Source of the DNA: Brachypodium distachyon
Lineage: Eukaryota; Streptophyta; Magnoliopsida; Poales; Poaceae
Assembly (NCBI RefSeq): GCF_000005505.3
Contig: NC_016133.3
Coordinates: forward strand, 26,266,508 to 26,330,507
Direction of reading: 5' to 3'
Length of the DNA: 64,000 nt
Position numbers and translations under genes: made by a program. This document shows positions 36,309 to 47,260 of this stretch, one piece after another (positions within the stretch are counted from its first letter, which is position 1; each line of letters starts with the position of its first letter). Under the pieces are notes generated by a model, which saw only the letters and a list, made by a program, of their open reading frames with translations, did no database searches and was not told the origin of the DNA.

Positions 36309-36725
36309 TTACATAAGTTCTCTTACACCAATGGCATCCCGGTGTTGCTCATGTTTCCCTCGTGGTAGAGGCTTCGTCATCGGATCTGACACATTCAGGT
36401 CCGTGTGAATTTTGCATAACTTAATATCTCCGCGGTCAACTAAATCCCGGATTATGTGATAACGGCATTCAATATGCTTGGACTTTTGGTGAGACCTTGG
36501 TTCTTTTGCTTGGGCCACGGCGCCACTATTGTCACATTGCAACTCCATAGGATCCAATGCTGTGGGAACCACACCCAGTTCAGTGACGAACTTCTTAATC
36601 CAATAACCTTCCTTTGCCGCTACAGAAGCAGCCATATATTCAGCCTCCGTTGTAGAATCCGCCACAGTATTCTGCTTAGAATTCTTCCAGCTTGCTGCAC
36701 CACCATTGAGTGTGAAAACAAAGCC
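36309..36725 (-). pseudogene. Copia RNase H
   Basis: The frame reads TVADSTTEAEYMAASVAAKE, CDNSGAVAQAKEPRSHQKSK and DPMTKPLPRGKHEQHRDAIG, the C-terminal RNase H of Ty1/copia pol with its Asp/Glu motifs. The upstream region (36,700-37,025) is degraded and shifts frame relative to RT. It degrades template RNA during reverse transcription in intact relatives. Confidence 0.85.
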
Positions 36726-37025
36726 CGATTAAGATCTGAGGTTGTCTGGATCCGTCATGAAACCATCATCAATGTAACCCCTTACAACGAGCTCGGCATG
36801 ACCTCCATACACCAGGAACATTTCCTTGGTCCTGTTAAGTTACTTCAGAATACTTTTAACAGCGCTCCAGTGCTCCTTGCATGGATTGCTTTGATGTCTG
36901 CTCGTAACACTTAGAGCAAACGATACGTCTGGTCTTGTACATATCATGGCATACATTATAGAACCAATTGCCGAGGCATATGGAACTTTCATCATACGTG
37001 CTCGCTCATCAATGTCGACAGGACA

Positions 37026-37430
37026 CTAAGTCTTCCTTAATGTCACGGCATGCGCAGCCGGTAAGAACCCTTTCTTGGCGCTTTCCATACTAAACCGTTT
37101 TAGTACTTTATTTATGTACGTGCTCTGGCTAAGCCCTATCAGGCGTCTCGATCTATCCCTATAGATCTTGGTACCTAATATGTATGCTGCTTCGCCTAAG
37201 TCTTTCAATGACTCCTTAATTGTGTTAAGAAATTGAATATCATTTCCAATCAACAATATGTCGTCCACATATAATATTAGAAATGCAATTGAGCTCCCAC
37301 TTACTTGTAAACACAAGCCTCTTCGTAATTCTTGATGAAACCAAACCCTTTGACCTCTTCATCAAAACGAAGATTCCAGCTCCTCGATGGTTGCTTTAAT
37401 CCATAAATAGATCTCTGATTGCTAAACCGT
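37026..37430 (-). pseudogene. Copia reverse transcriptase, C-terminal fragment
   Basis: Contains RSIYGLKQPSRSWNLRFDEE, the catalytic block ILYVDDILLIGNDI, and LGEAAYILGTKIYRDRSRRL (Ty1/copia RT). A stop interrupts it near 37,315. The 5' part of RT is missing where the sequence switches to element P. Confidence 0.85.
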
Positions 37431-37439
37431 CTCTGCGCA

Positions 37440-38957
37440 GCCATCCACCACAACTTCTTGTGCATGAAGATTCCGGGCCCAAAGGGCGTGATAACGGTCC
37501 GCGGTGAACAATCTTCCAGTAGGAAGACGCTCTACCGCCATGAGACCAAGTGCGCCGAGAAGGGAGAGTCATCCAAGAGTATCAACATGCTTTCGAACGC
37601 GGGAGCATCTGAAACTGATCACCCGGAGCGCTACATCCCTAAGACCTTCCCCGAAGGAGAACTCAAGGAAGTACGCATCTCCCAAGATGACGCCACGCGC
37701 ACGGTCAAGATTGGAGCCGACCTCCCGAGTAAACTCGAGGAAGAACTCATTGACCTACTTCGAAAGAATTCCGATCTCTTCGCATGGTCACCTTCCAACA
37801 TGGGAGGAGTCCCGCGTGACGTCATGGAGCATCGCATCGCCGTGAGGCTCGACAAAGCTCCTTGGAAGCAAAAGCTTCGAAAGCTCTCCACCGAGCGAAG
37901 CAAAGTCATCAAGCAAGATATTGCCAAGCTCTCCCACGCCGGGCTCATCCGAGAAGTTTGGCATCCCCAATGGTTAGCCAATCCGGTCTTGGTGAAGAAA
38001 GCCAACGGTAAGTGACGAATGTGTGTCGACTTCACCAACCTAAAATAAGCATGCCCCAAGGATGACTACCCGCTCCCTCGGATCGACCAACTAGTCGACT
38101 CCACGGCGGGTTGCGAAAGGTTGAGCTTCTTGGACGCCTATTCAGGATATCACCAAGTCCACATGTCCACGGAAGACGAGGAAGAGACTAGCTTCATCAC
38201 TCTCATCGGCACCTTCTGCTATCGTAGGATGCCTTTTGGTTTGAGGAACGCCGGTGCAACTTTCCAACGCCTCGTCAGCCTCATCCTCAAAGAACAATTG
38301 GGGAGGAACGCCGAAGTATACATTGATGACGCCGTCATCAAAAGTCAAACTGCGAAGACCCATCCCAAGGACCTACAAGAAACCTTCGATAATCTCCGCA
38401 AGTACGGCATGAAGCTCAATCCTGAGAAATGCGCGTTCGGAGTTCAAGGAGGAAAACTCTCGGGCTTCCTTGTCTCTCAACGAGGGATCGAGGCCAACCC
38501 GGAGAAAATCCGGGCCATCCTAGAGTTGGAGCCTTCTCGCTCTGTCAAAGATGTGCAAGGCCTAGCAGGAAGAATGGCGGCCTTGGGACGATTCGTCGCC
38601 CGGTCAGCCGAGAAGGGTCTTTCTTTTTCAAAGCCTTGAGAAGCCTCGACAACTTTGAGTGGACCGACGAAGCTCAAAGGGCCATCGAAGAGCTCAAGAC
38701 CTATTTGTCTTCTGACGAGCAAAAAGCAGGGGGAACCTTTGCTCCTATACCTTGCCGCGACCCCAATCACCGTAAGTGCAGCACTCGTGAAGGAAGAAAA
38801 CGGGTCACAACGCTCGGTATATTACGTGAGCAAAGCTTTTGGTGGAGCAAAGGGTCGATACACCCAGATCGAGAAGATCGTATACACTCTCCTCATGGCC
38901 TCTCGAAAACTCCGTCATTACTTCATGGGCAACACCATCATGGTGCCAACTACCTTC
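37440..38957 (+). pseudogene. Element P RT / RNase H region
   Basis: Tat-type pol: a linker with KIPGPKGVITVRGEQ, then LIREVWHPQWLANPVLVKKA, RMCVDFTNLK, SFLDAYSGYHQVHM, MPFGLRNAGATFQRLV and the catalytic block EVYIDDAVIKS, followed by RNase H (LLLYLAATPITVSAALVKEE, RKLRHYFMGNTIMVPTTF). Two in-frame stops lie at 38,013 and about 38,046, and frame changes near 38,620 and 38,720. It ends at 38,957 where Q's LTR begins inside the RNase H region. Confidence 0.85.
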
Positions 38958-40383
38958 TGACGAAGATGTAACTTTGACAATGTCCATATTGATGGACTTG
39001 TATCAAGGAAAGAGGAGTCTGTGTAGGTGAACTCGTCGGCTAAAAGGGACACGGGGGACACGATTTATCCAGGTTCAGGGCCCTCGATGAGGTAATACCC
39101 CTACGTCCTGCTTGTCGGATCTGTATTGATGAGTCGATTACAATGGGGTGCCGCAGAGTCTAGATGCACCGAGTCGTCGAGTGCGTCTAGGCGAGTTGTA
39201 TCTAAGTTGGGGGTATCTCCTTGGCTTCCCCTCCTGGTCCTTTATATATGCAGGAACTCAGGTCTCAGGTAGAGTCCAAGTCGGTTACAATGAGGAGATA
39301 CACTCTAATTAACCTTCCTTGTCTTGATTCGCAAGATTTGGCATGTAGACTCATGGAGTCGAGGTAGGCTTCCTTGTGGGGCCCCAGCTGGGCTGTACCG
39401 GGTATACTCGAGTCGAGTACGTGGTTAGTCATAACCACGTCAGTAGCCCCTAGGTGCCTGGTTGAGTTGAAGACTCGACTAGCGACTTTCCCCGTAAAGA
39501 ATGAGCTTATTCTGCTGTTGAGCCAGTTGCACAATGCTGCAGACTTGGAATTTCATGTACTTCAAATAAGAAGTATTTTTGACTCAGAGAGTGTCTGAGC
39601 CGATGCTTTAGTGCTTGACAGTTAAATGACAGTTTCGCAATATGAGCTGATATTGAATCAATGCGGTGAATAGGAGTCATAGGGATATATATGCTTAATG
39701 CGCCCAGATACTCGAGAAGTCAAGTCGAGTTAATCGCTCTAGGGCGAAAACAACAATAGCTTTCATCAACATTCGAGTCCCCGGGCTCAAACCTGGTGAT
39801 TGGCGAATTTTGACTTAGCCTGCTGGGTTCTTATAGAGTCAAATTCCAGTTTTTAAGTACTCGACTCGTTTGTCAAGATTGCTTAAACTGGAAATACGCA
39901 GCTAGTACGTTTCCAGGGCCTATAGGAAGCCTATGGGTCTTATCTTCATGTAATGAACATGGTTATAAGGAGCGACCCTTAAGTGAAAGTTGTTATTGGA
40001 GGGATGCAGTCGATGCATATCTAGGCCTAATTTTTAGGACTTACCTTCATACAATGAGTATGGATTTGATTGGAGATAGCGTAGTTGGTACGATCCCAGG
40101 CTCGTAAGAGAACTTTCGGGTCTTATCTTCATGCAATGAGCATGGATTTACTGAAATACGCAGCTGGTACGTTTTCAGGCTCGACAGAGAGATCCATGAG
40201 GCTTATCTTCATGCAATGAGCATGGATTTTACTAGAGCAGCGCAGCTGGTGCGGCTCCAGTCTCTTTGGACGAAACCCAAGAGGCTCACTGTTATGCGAA
40301 TGAGCATAAACAACTGAGGTGACGCAGCTGGTGTGATTCACTTGAGTCGATTATATGAAATCGACTATTTTATGTCAAGGTCA
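38958..40383 (-). repeat. Element Q 3' LTR
   Basis: On the plus strand it begins TGACGAAGATG and ends GTCAAGGTCA, giving TGAC/GTCA terminal inverted repeats (1426 bp). On the minus strand its start is preceded by AAAACGGGGCAA (40,384-40,396), a polypurine-like tract. The partner LTR lies outside the window, so the borders are provisional. Confidence 0.65.
39900..40345. repeat. Tandem repeat inside Q LTR, about 80-100 bp unit
   Basis: CTTATCTTCATGCAATGAGC recurs at 39,939, 40,040, 40,122, 40,202 and, diverged, 40,285, each followed by a CGCAGCTGGTACG-like block. Spacings are 101, 82, 80 and 83 bp. Confidence 0.75.
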
Positions 40384-40596
40384 TTGCCCCGTTTTTGCTG
40401 TTATGAATAAAGAATAAACAATAGCTGACTGAATGAAGTCTTTAGCTAGTTATAAAGCAACAGCTAGTTAGCTTGCGACTCGAATGAGAGTCTTAGTTTT
40501 CATATTCGAGACTCAAAATGAGTTTCAACATTTAAGATAAACTCTGTCATCCTGTATGCAAAATAATTTTGAGTCATGATATTCGAGTCAGACTCC

Positions 40597-43274
40597 ATCA
40601 CTGATGACGTACCTGTTGAAGGTGAAGAGCCGTTGGGTCAACAGATGTGACCGGGCAAGACCAAGACCGCAGGCTCTAAGAACGATGCCAACAAAGGAGA
40701 TGCCGGCAAGGGAGTTGTTCCATGGCTCGCGGTGGCCGACAACCGCGTCAAGATCCTGGAACTCCAGGATGAGGGAATTAATGTTGCCGGGGGGCCCTGG
40801 CGGGGTTCGCTTCCCAGCAAAGGAGGAATAACCGCGACCGTTGCTAGGTGAGCGGGTTGTCTTCCTCGATTATGTGCCGCGGGGGCTCTCTTTTCCCCTT
40901 CATACCTTCTTCCGTGCTATGCTGCTAGCCTATGGGCTGCAGCTTCACAATCTGCCCCCCAATTCTTATTTGCACGTTGCGTGCTTCATCACACTGTGTG
41001 AATGTTTCTTGGGGGTAAGCCCTCATTGGGGGCTCTGGAAGCGGATCTTTATTATCAAGGGCCAGAAGGCGGACGCCGTTGGGAGCGTCAACTTCTAGGT
41101 ACGACCCGACGCCAAATACTTCTCCCTCCAGCAGCGCAAATCTGTGCAAGGCTGGAGGTCGAAGTGGTTCTACGTCCAGTCTGACGCCCCGGATGCCGAT
41201 CCGAGTCTTCCTGCCTTCTCAATCAAGAAGAAGGTAAAGAAGACGGCGGCATGTTACCATGAACTGACGCCTGTGGAGGAGTCTGAGGCGACTCCCCTGA
41301 TGGCTAAGCTTCACTCCCTTATGGGACAGGGGTTGACAGGTGTTCACCTAATAGCTCTGTTCCTCAAGATGAGGATCCAGCCACTGCAGGCCCGCGTTCA
41401 CCCGATGTGGTCCTTCGAAGGACCCAGGGATCCCACTCGGGTGAATGCGGAAGAACTATCTCTGAGCGAGCTAGAGTTGCGGGTGCGAAGGTTAATGAGC
41501 CTGATCGATGTGACTCCAGGCAAGATCGACTCGCCAGTGGTCCCTTATGGCCTTGACAGGCCAAGGGAAGAGGTAACTTGTATGTCTGCCGTTGTGAGCT
41601 TATATTTGTAAGCTACAGATCTGCTTGCTGGTTGCAGGGACTCGAAGACTCCTTGAGTCAACCTCCTCCTGCAGGGGAGGAGCTGGCTAACGAGCGCTCG
41701 GAGTCGCTAGAGCAAGCTAGCGATTCCGAGACTGAAGAGGTTGCCTTGGAGACGAGGAGGAAGCGCAACAGGGAGTCGAACCCCAAGTCTGATGATCAGT
41801 CGACGGGTGTCGAGGGTCCACCCGCTGCGACCTAGTCTCCTTCTCCTGCAGCAAAAAAGACCAAGACAGGCGGCCCCGCACTTGTCCGCCGATTTGGCCT
41901 TCTTGGCCGAGTCACCTAGGCCAGGTAGGTGATTCTTCATGCATTAGCTAAATGGTGTAATCTGAATACTGAACTAGCTGTTTTCCTTTGCTAGCTCTGT
42001 GGCCTCTAGTGATCAACCAACAACCCAGGCTATTGAGCCCACTGGGTCGGACCCGAAAGCTTCGGGTCCCTCGATCGTCGTCGAGACGTTCGAGCCTCAG
42101 GCATCGATGCTTGAGGAACCTTCTTCAGTGAGTGGGGAGCGTCAACCCCAAAGGTTGTCCCGTTCTTCGACTCACTTGTAGAAGCATGGAGCCGAAGCGG
42201 CTTCCTCGACTTCGGCTAGTCAAGTAAGTCTTGAGTCCTTTTTGTCAAGTAAACTTCTTTTGTTAATGAATTTTGCGCTCCCGGTGGGAGTATGAGTCAG
42301 ATGTTGACGTAATCACTGCCGCAGCCGATCATCTGCTCCATAACGGAGTTTGTTGATCGCTATGACGCGGTGACGGCTGAGCGAGATCAGCTTCACCAAG
42401 AGTTAGAGCGAAGCCAGCAAGAGCTGAGGTCTGCTCAAGGTAATGCCTCTAGTTTAGTCTTTCTTTGAGTTGAAAAACTATTGTGTCTTACTATTTTGTC
42501 GTCTAGACCTCCTTTCTCAGGCTAACTCCCAAAAAGAGGCGGCCGAGCTTCAATCCAAGAACTTGGAGAAGAAGCCTGCTGATCTCGCCAGGGAGTCGAC
42601 AGAGAAGCTGGAGGCTGAAAAACGCCTCGCCCAAGAAGCTTCGGGCGCCCTTCTTGCTAAGGAGGCCGAGAAGGAGAAGACGAGAACCGTCCAACTCCAA
42701 GGAGTCATTGGTCCCCTCGCGGGTAAGAACATCGTTGTTGAATCCATTCCTTTGAATATATTGTTAACGCTTTGGCTCATTTGCAGGCCTGCTTTTCCTT
42801 GTCTGGTCTTCTACCTTCAAGTGAAAGTTCACTCGACACGGTGATTGACGCTGCGGCAAGCGTTTGCTCTAGAGCAGCAACTGGAGTCCAGGGAGCCTCC
42901 CGGGTGCTCACCGGTTTGTTCGGGAAAATGTTTCCTGATGAGCCGGTACCTGAGTCGCTAGGGAAACTCGTAGAGCTTTTCAGCGCTGACCCGGACCCTC
43001 TGGACAAGTTTAGCCGGGTTCAGACCAACTCCAGTGCAGAGTCGACGTTCGTACTAGCGCTAGCACACGGCGTCGGTGAAGACGTGTTGCGGAGGGTGGC
43101 TTCGGGCATTCCTTTGCTACCCAGCGGGAGGAGGTGGCTTTGACGCCTTACTTCCAGCTTGGGGAAGAACTGGCGGCCTAGCTGTCGGCTCAGCTGGAGA
43201 GCATGGCGTCTGAGGGAGGAGCGGCTCCACCATTGTCGACTCCTGCGCCGAGCCAGGAGGTGGGCCCAGCTTGA
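40597..43274 (+). pseudogene. Element Q antisense ORF 1 (Transposase_28 / putative gypsy-type domain), spliced
   Basis: Plus-strand, opposite to Q pol. Exon-like blocks are about 40,597-41,572, 41,638-41,924, 41,995-42,223, 42,325-42,439, 42,507-42,722 and 42,787-43,274; each short intron has GT and AG borders (for example GAGAG|GTAACT and GTTGCAG|GGA). Block 1 contains RVVFLDYVPRGLSFPLHTFF, GLQLHNLPPNSYLHVACFIT and GVSPHWGLWKRIF, which I recognise as the PF04195-type domain of grass retroelement proteins. Later blocks are charged and predicted coiled coil (ERDQLHQELERSQQELRSAQ). Lesions include a TGA near 40,646, frame shifts near 40,800, 41,100 and 43,120, and TAG codons at about 41,833 and 41,916. 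The function is unknown. Confidence 0.7.
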
Positions 43275-43351
43275 GGCTTAGACTTCTTTAGGCTTTCACC
43301 TGTATTCCTCTCTTTTTTTTGTATCGTTCTTGCTCGTATGCGAGCAATATT

Positions 43352-43357
43352 AATAAA
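43352..43357 (+). terminator. Possible polyadenylation signal of antisense ORF 1
   Basis: AATAAA follows a T-rich stretch about 78 bp after the apparent stop at 43,274, consistent with an independent plus-strand transcript. Confidence 0.35.
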
Positions 43358-43643
43358 GAAACATCCTTGTTCCTTTGCACTGATATGAGTCGGACTCCTT
43401 ACTTTTAGTTAAGACTCGTGTCTTTGAATCCTCTCCGGGACTGAAAAAGGGGGTATTTCTCTTCTGGAGCGACAGAGAGAACCCGCAACTTCGACAGTTG
43501 AGGTAGACACAGAGAAGGTTGTGACACCCGAGCCGAATAACGCGAGAGCCGCGGTCTCGGCTGAGATGCTTGCTCCGGAGATCGCGGAGTCGACGGCTCC
43601 AAAGGAGGTTCCTTCCCTGGACAAGACTCGAGGTGAACTAGAG

Positions 43644-46600
43644 TGTAACATCCCAAAAATTCAAACTCTTTCATATGCATTGCATTCATGAGCATCATGC
43701 CACATTTGCATGTTTGAATCAAAATTTGAATTACAAAAGTCTTTGAAAAGGTTTTATTTCATTTTAAAACCCTAGTATTTCACCCATTTGAGCTTTGGAT
43801 CTTTAGACCATTAGGGTTCATCTATAAAAGGGGTTTATTGCATAAATAAGCTATCCCATAATTTTTGGATATTTATTTGGAGTTGAAAAAACTATTTTAG
43901 TTAAATAGTTATGAAGCCCTAAAGACATTTATAGGGCAAATGTATTTTTATATATTTTCTTTGGAAGGGAAATTAGTCCCAAAAGTTGAATCGTGTTATA
44001 ACATATGATTTTACAAATTTTCTGGAATTTATTTGGATCAATTTGGAGTTCAAAATCAAAAGATATCAAAGAAATCAGAAAAAGAAAAAAAAGAAAAGAA
44101 CAAAAAAAAAGAGAAAACCGGACCGGCCCCGTCCCGCGCAAACCGACCGAGGCGGCCCGCAGCGCGCGCGCCTGCACGAGTCACCGATAGGTGGGCCCCA
44201 CCTGTCGGGGTCGTCTTCCCCGAAGGAAAGAGCCGCGCGTCACGTCGCCGCATCCGCGCCGCCATCCCCGGCCAAATCTTCGCCACGTCGTCTCCTCCGT
44301 GCACCCCGCGCCCTGCCGCCCGCGTCCCTATAAAGCCCGAAGCTTGCGCATCCCTTTCCCCCTCCCCTCTTCGTCAATTACGCGCCCACGCTGCCCTGAT
44401 TTCACGCCGGAGTTCGCCACTGCCGCCGCCTAAACGAGCTCGCCGCCGGTGACCTGGTGAGTGAAGCTCGTCGCCGCTTGTTCCTTCGTGTTCCCCTCTC
44501 CCTCGCGCATCTTTTGACATGCTCCAACCTCCGTTTGGTGCACTGCAGCTCGCCGACGACGTCAACCCGAAGCTCCGCCGCCGCCGCGTCTCCGCCGTCC
44601 TAGGCGTCACCTCCTGCCGCCCCAAAGCGAACCGACGCCGTCATCCGCTCCGCCTCGTCGAGCCGCACCTCCCGCACGCTTCCCCGAGCGGAAACCCCGC
44701 CGGAACCCTCGTTGGAAACCTAGCGCCGCCGGTAAGCCCCATGATCGATCTCGTTTGTCCGATCTTCATCAACGGCTAGGATTAGATCCTTCAAATCGAA
44801 GGGGTACGGTTAGATCTCAGCCGTCCAATCCGTTTAAGTGAGATCCAACGGCTGCGTTTTATTTTAAATCCCGAACAGGTACCGGCCAATCACAGCGCAA
44901 CATGTGTCCCCTATTAAAATGAAAACTTAATCCCGGTTTAAATTAAATGGCAGTTTTGCAGAAAATCGCCTAAAACTTCATATGCTCATATCTTTTAAAC
45001 CACTACGACAAATGTGATAAATTTACCTTTCTGGAAAGCTCTTGACCTGTAGAATATTTTAGCATATTTTAAATTTAAATTTGAATAACTTAACCACAGT
45101 CAATTTACAGAAAGGCCTTTAATGCCATTTAAATCATATCTTTTTATTTAGAAATCCTTCCTAATTGAAACCAGTGCCCAAAATTTTTTTGTATTGTCCT
45201 CTGTCCATTGGGAAAGATAAATAATTTTTTTGAATTAAATTAATTGGCTGATGCCAATAAAACCTTTTTTATGGTTTTAATCCCTTGTTTTCTTTTGTAT
45301 TTTGTTTTTAACCTAGTGCATTAACTTTAAATTGCTAATACTTTGGACCAGGTTTATGATCTGGTTGATCACCCAAATAAAATCAACCCTATCTTGTCAC
45401 ATGTTTTGCATTGCATCATAGCATACCTTCTTTTGTCGTGATGTGAGTTGTGTGTTGCACTACTTTTTATTAGTTGCATTGTTAGGATTATTATTGTACC
45501 TATGCTAGCTATGATTCTCCTAGTAGTATAGGATACCCTTGCCATGTCCTTACCACTAGTTACCATCGTAGGTAGTCCAATGCTATGCTATGATAGTATA
45601 CGAGGGTGGTATTTTTACAATGTGATATTATTCTCATTATGGAGTAAAGTATGATTTTTCTAGTGCATGGCAAAACAAGTAATTCAATGAACCGTCCTGG
45701 GTGGACTGCTTTGAGTATTCGAGATGTTATGCGACGTTAGGTCCATTTCTATGGGTCCCTCTGAGTCGAGTCCCCATGGATTCGGGAATGGACCGTCCAT
45801 GGACGTCTCCCTGTGGATTCGGGGAGCGCTTGCGTCGCAAATGTGGAATGCCACCCGGGGTAACCAGAGACTGGACTAGTTTCCTGTTTAGTAGCTTCCA
45901 ATACAACCACATGCTAATATGGGCTCTGGCTGGATGGAGTAAGAAATATGAACCCAGATCCGAGGGATTGTAATGAGGTAGCTGTATAGGTGGGAGCGCG
46001 GGTCCCTCAGGTGGTCTAGGGGATTATGTTCCGAAAATTCTTGAAGTCAATGCCGTTGTTACTCTACCCTGAGGACAGCAAGGGATTAACACGTCGAATT
46101 CTTGTGGGTAAAGTGTACAACCTCTCGAGAGTGTCAAATTAAGTACTTAGCCGTGTCCCCGGTTATGGACAATTATGAGCAACTAGATTTGGGGGCTGTA
46201 AGGAAAGTCTCACTCATTCCAATTTCTTAATAAAATGTATGGTTTGAACTTGGGTAGGAGCATTGATGTCTAATCAATGTGCCTAGGTTAATAGGAGCAT
46301 GGGTGTGTCTACCCCGTGTCCAATTGGATGAAACATTATTACTTTTATGCAAATAGCCGAACCCCACCTTGCCATATACTGCATGTACATTGTTAGGTCT
46401 GTTATAACTTTCAGGTGAATTTGCCAATACATTCAATGTATTGACCACGTAGTGGCTGCAATTAATAATGCAGGTGAATTTGACGAAGAGTGAGGTTCGT
46501 CGATGTTCTTTGGGTCATGTGTTTACATTCCAACATGCTCTCTCCTTTGGGAGTGGTTGTGGCCCATTTGCTCTACCTTTCCGCTGCAAGTTTATGAAAC

Positions 46601-46816
46601 ACTATTTTGATATGTTGAAATAGTATTTTGTTATGCTGACCCGAGGGGTCATGCAAGTTTGTAAGTACAATTAAGTTATGGATGATGGGTTGTAATAAAG
46701 TACTTTGACCTTTGTATCATGATATTACATCTTGGAACTGTGTGTGCTAGTGAGTCGATCCAGGTACTAGCACAGTAAGCACGGAGATCGAACCCTGTAC
46801 GGGGGCGGTCGCTTCA
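43644..46816 (+). repeat. Element Z 5' LTR
   Basis: 3173 bp from TGTAACATCCC to CGGTCGCTTCA. Contains a TATA box at 44,329, a GC-rich leader (44,100-44,790) and an AT-rich remainder. Relative to the 3' LTR it lacks about 29 bp in the GGCCATTTTGGGCC region near 44,127. An 86-codon frame (44,519-44,779) matches the one in solo LTR B, but the ATG is not shared. Confidence 0.93.
44329..44335 (+). promoter_or_regulatory. TATA box in element Z 5' LTR
   Basis: CCCTATAAAGCCCGAAGC is a good TATA context placed after a GC-rich block. The same sequence is present in solo LTR B, altered in solo LTR C and deleted in Z's own 3' LTR. Confidence 0.75.
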
Positions 46817-46818
46817 GA

Positions 46819-46830
46819 TGGTATCAGAGC
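46819..46830 (+). other. Element Z primer binding site (initiator Met tRNA type)
   Basis: TGGTATCAGAGC two bases after the LTR end is complementary to the 3' end of plant initiator methionine tRNA, the usual primer for this group. Confidence 0.92.
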
Positions 46831-47260
46831 AATGTGTTGCCTGTAGGAACGTGACCCTAGCTTGGATTAAGATATGACCAAACCATGAGACCAAACCGTA
46901 GGATTAATTCTTATCCCTATCTGAACTATATGAATACTTTATTCCATATCCCTAGTCATCTAAATCATTTCATTTAGATCTTACATATGCATGACATGTT
47001 TGTTGATTTGCTTTACACATACACCAAATAGTATGCCTTGTACCACAGATGCATATTTTATTTTATTATACCATCCACCACTATAATCATGTTGTCATAT
47101 CCATATTATCATACATCCAATTTTATTTTTGCAATCCCACCATTAATTATAATTTTTATCACTTTGCCCACTCTACTATCTTTCTTTTAACTTTACATAC
47201 ATCCAACCTTTTGATCATGTCACTGATACTTCCCTACCTTTCCTTCTTTGTTTTCTATAG
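46831..47260 (+). other. Element Z untranslated leader
   Basis: AT-rich sequence without coding content between the primer binding site and the first ORF. Confidence 0.6.

Larger units (their letters stand above)
31158..37430 (-). mobile_element. Truncated Ty1/copia element (BARE/Angela-like), minus strand
   Basis: Retains only its 3' LTR, polypurine tract, RNase H and the C-terminal part of RT. The remaining 5' part (LTR, gag, protease, integrase, RT start) is absent. Sequence changes near 37,430 directly into plus-strand Tat pol of element P. The LTR opening GGAATATGCCCTAGAGGCAA is close to the BARE/Angela/WIS start. Confidence 0.85.
29774..38957 (+). mobile_element. Element P: Tat-lineage Ty3/gypsy retrotransposon, plus strand, left part
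   Basis: It has a 5' LTR (29,774-30,686), primer binding site, gag start, then an inserted truncated copia element (31,158 to about 37,430), then the RT/RNase H region up to 38,957, where element Q is inserted. The remainder should lie beyond the right edge of the window. A large part of gag, the protease and the start of pol is missing at the copia junction, so a deletion accompanied or followed the insertion. Confidence 0.75.

Noticed and set aside
44033..44452. 139-aa Lys/Pro/Arg-rich protein in Z's 5' LTR
   Set aside because: Overlaps the TATA box and the A-rich stretch; the equivalent frame is shadowed by another open frame and not preserved in the other LTRs.
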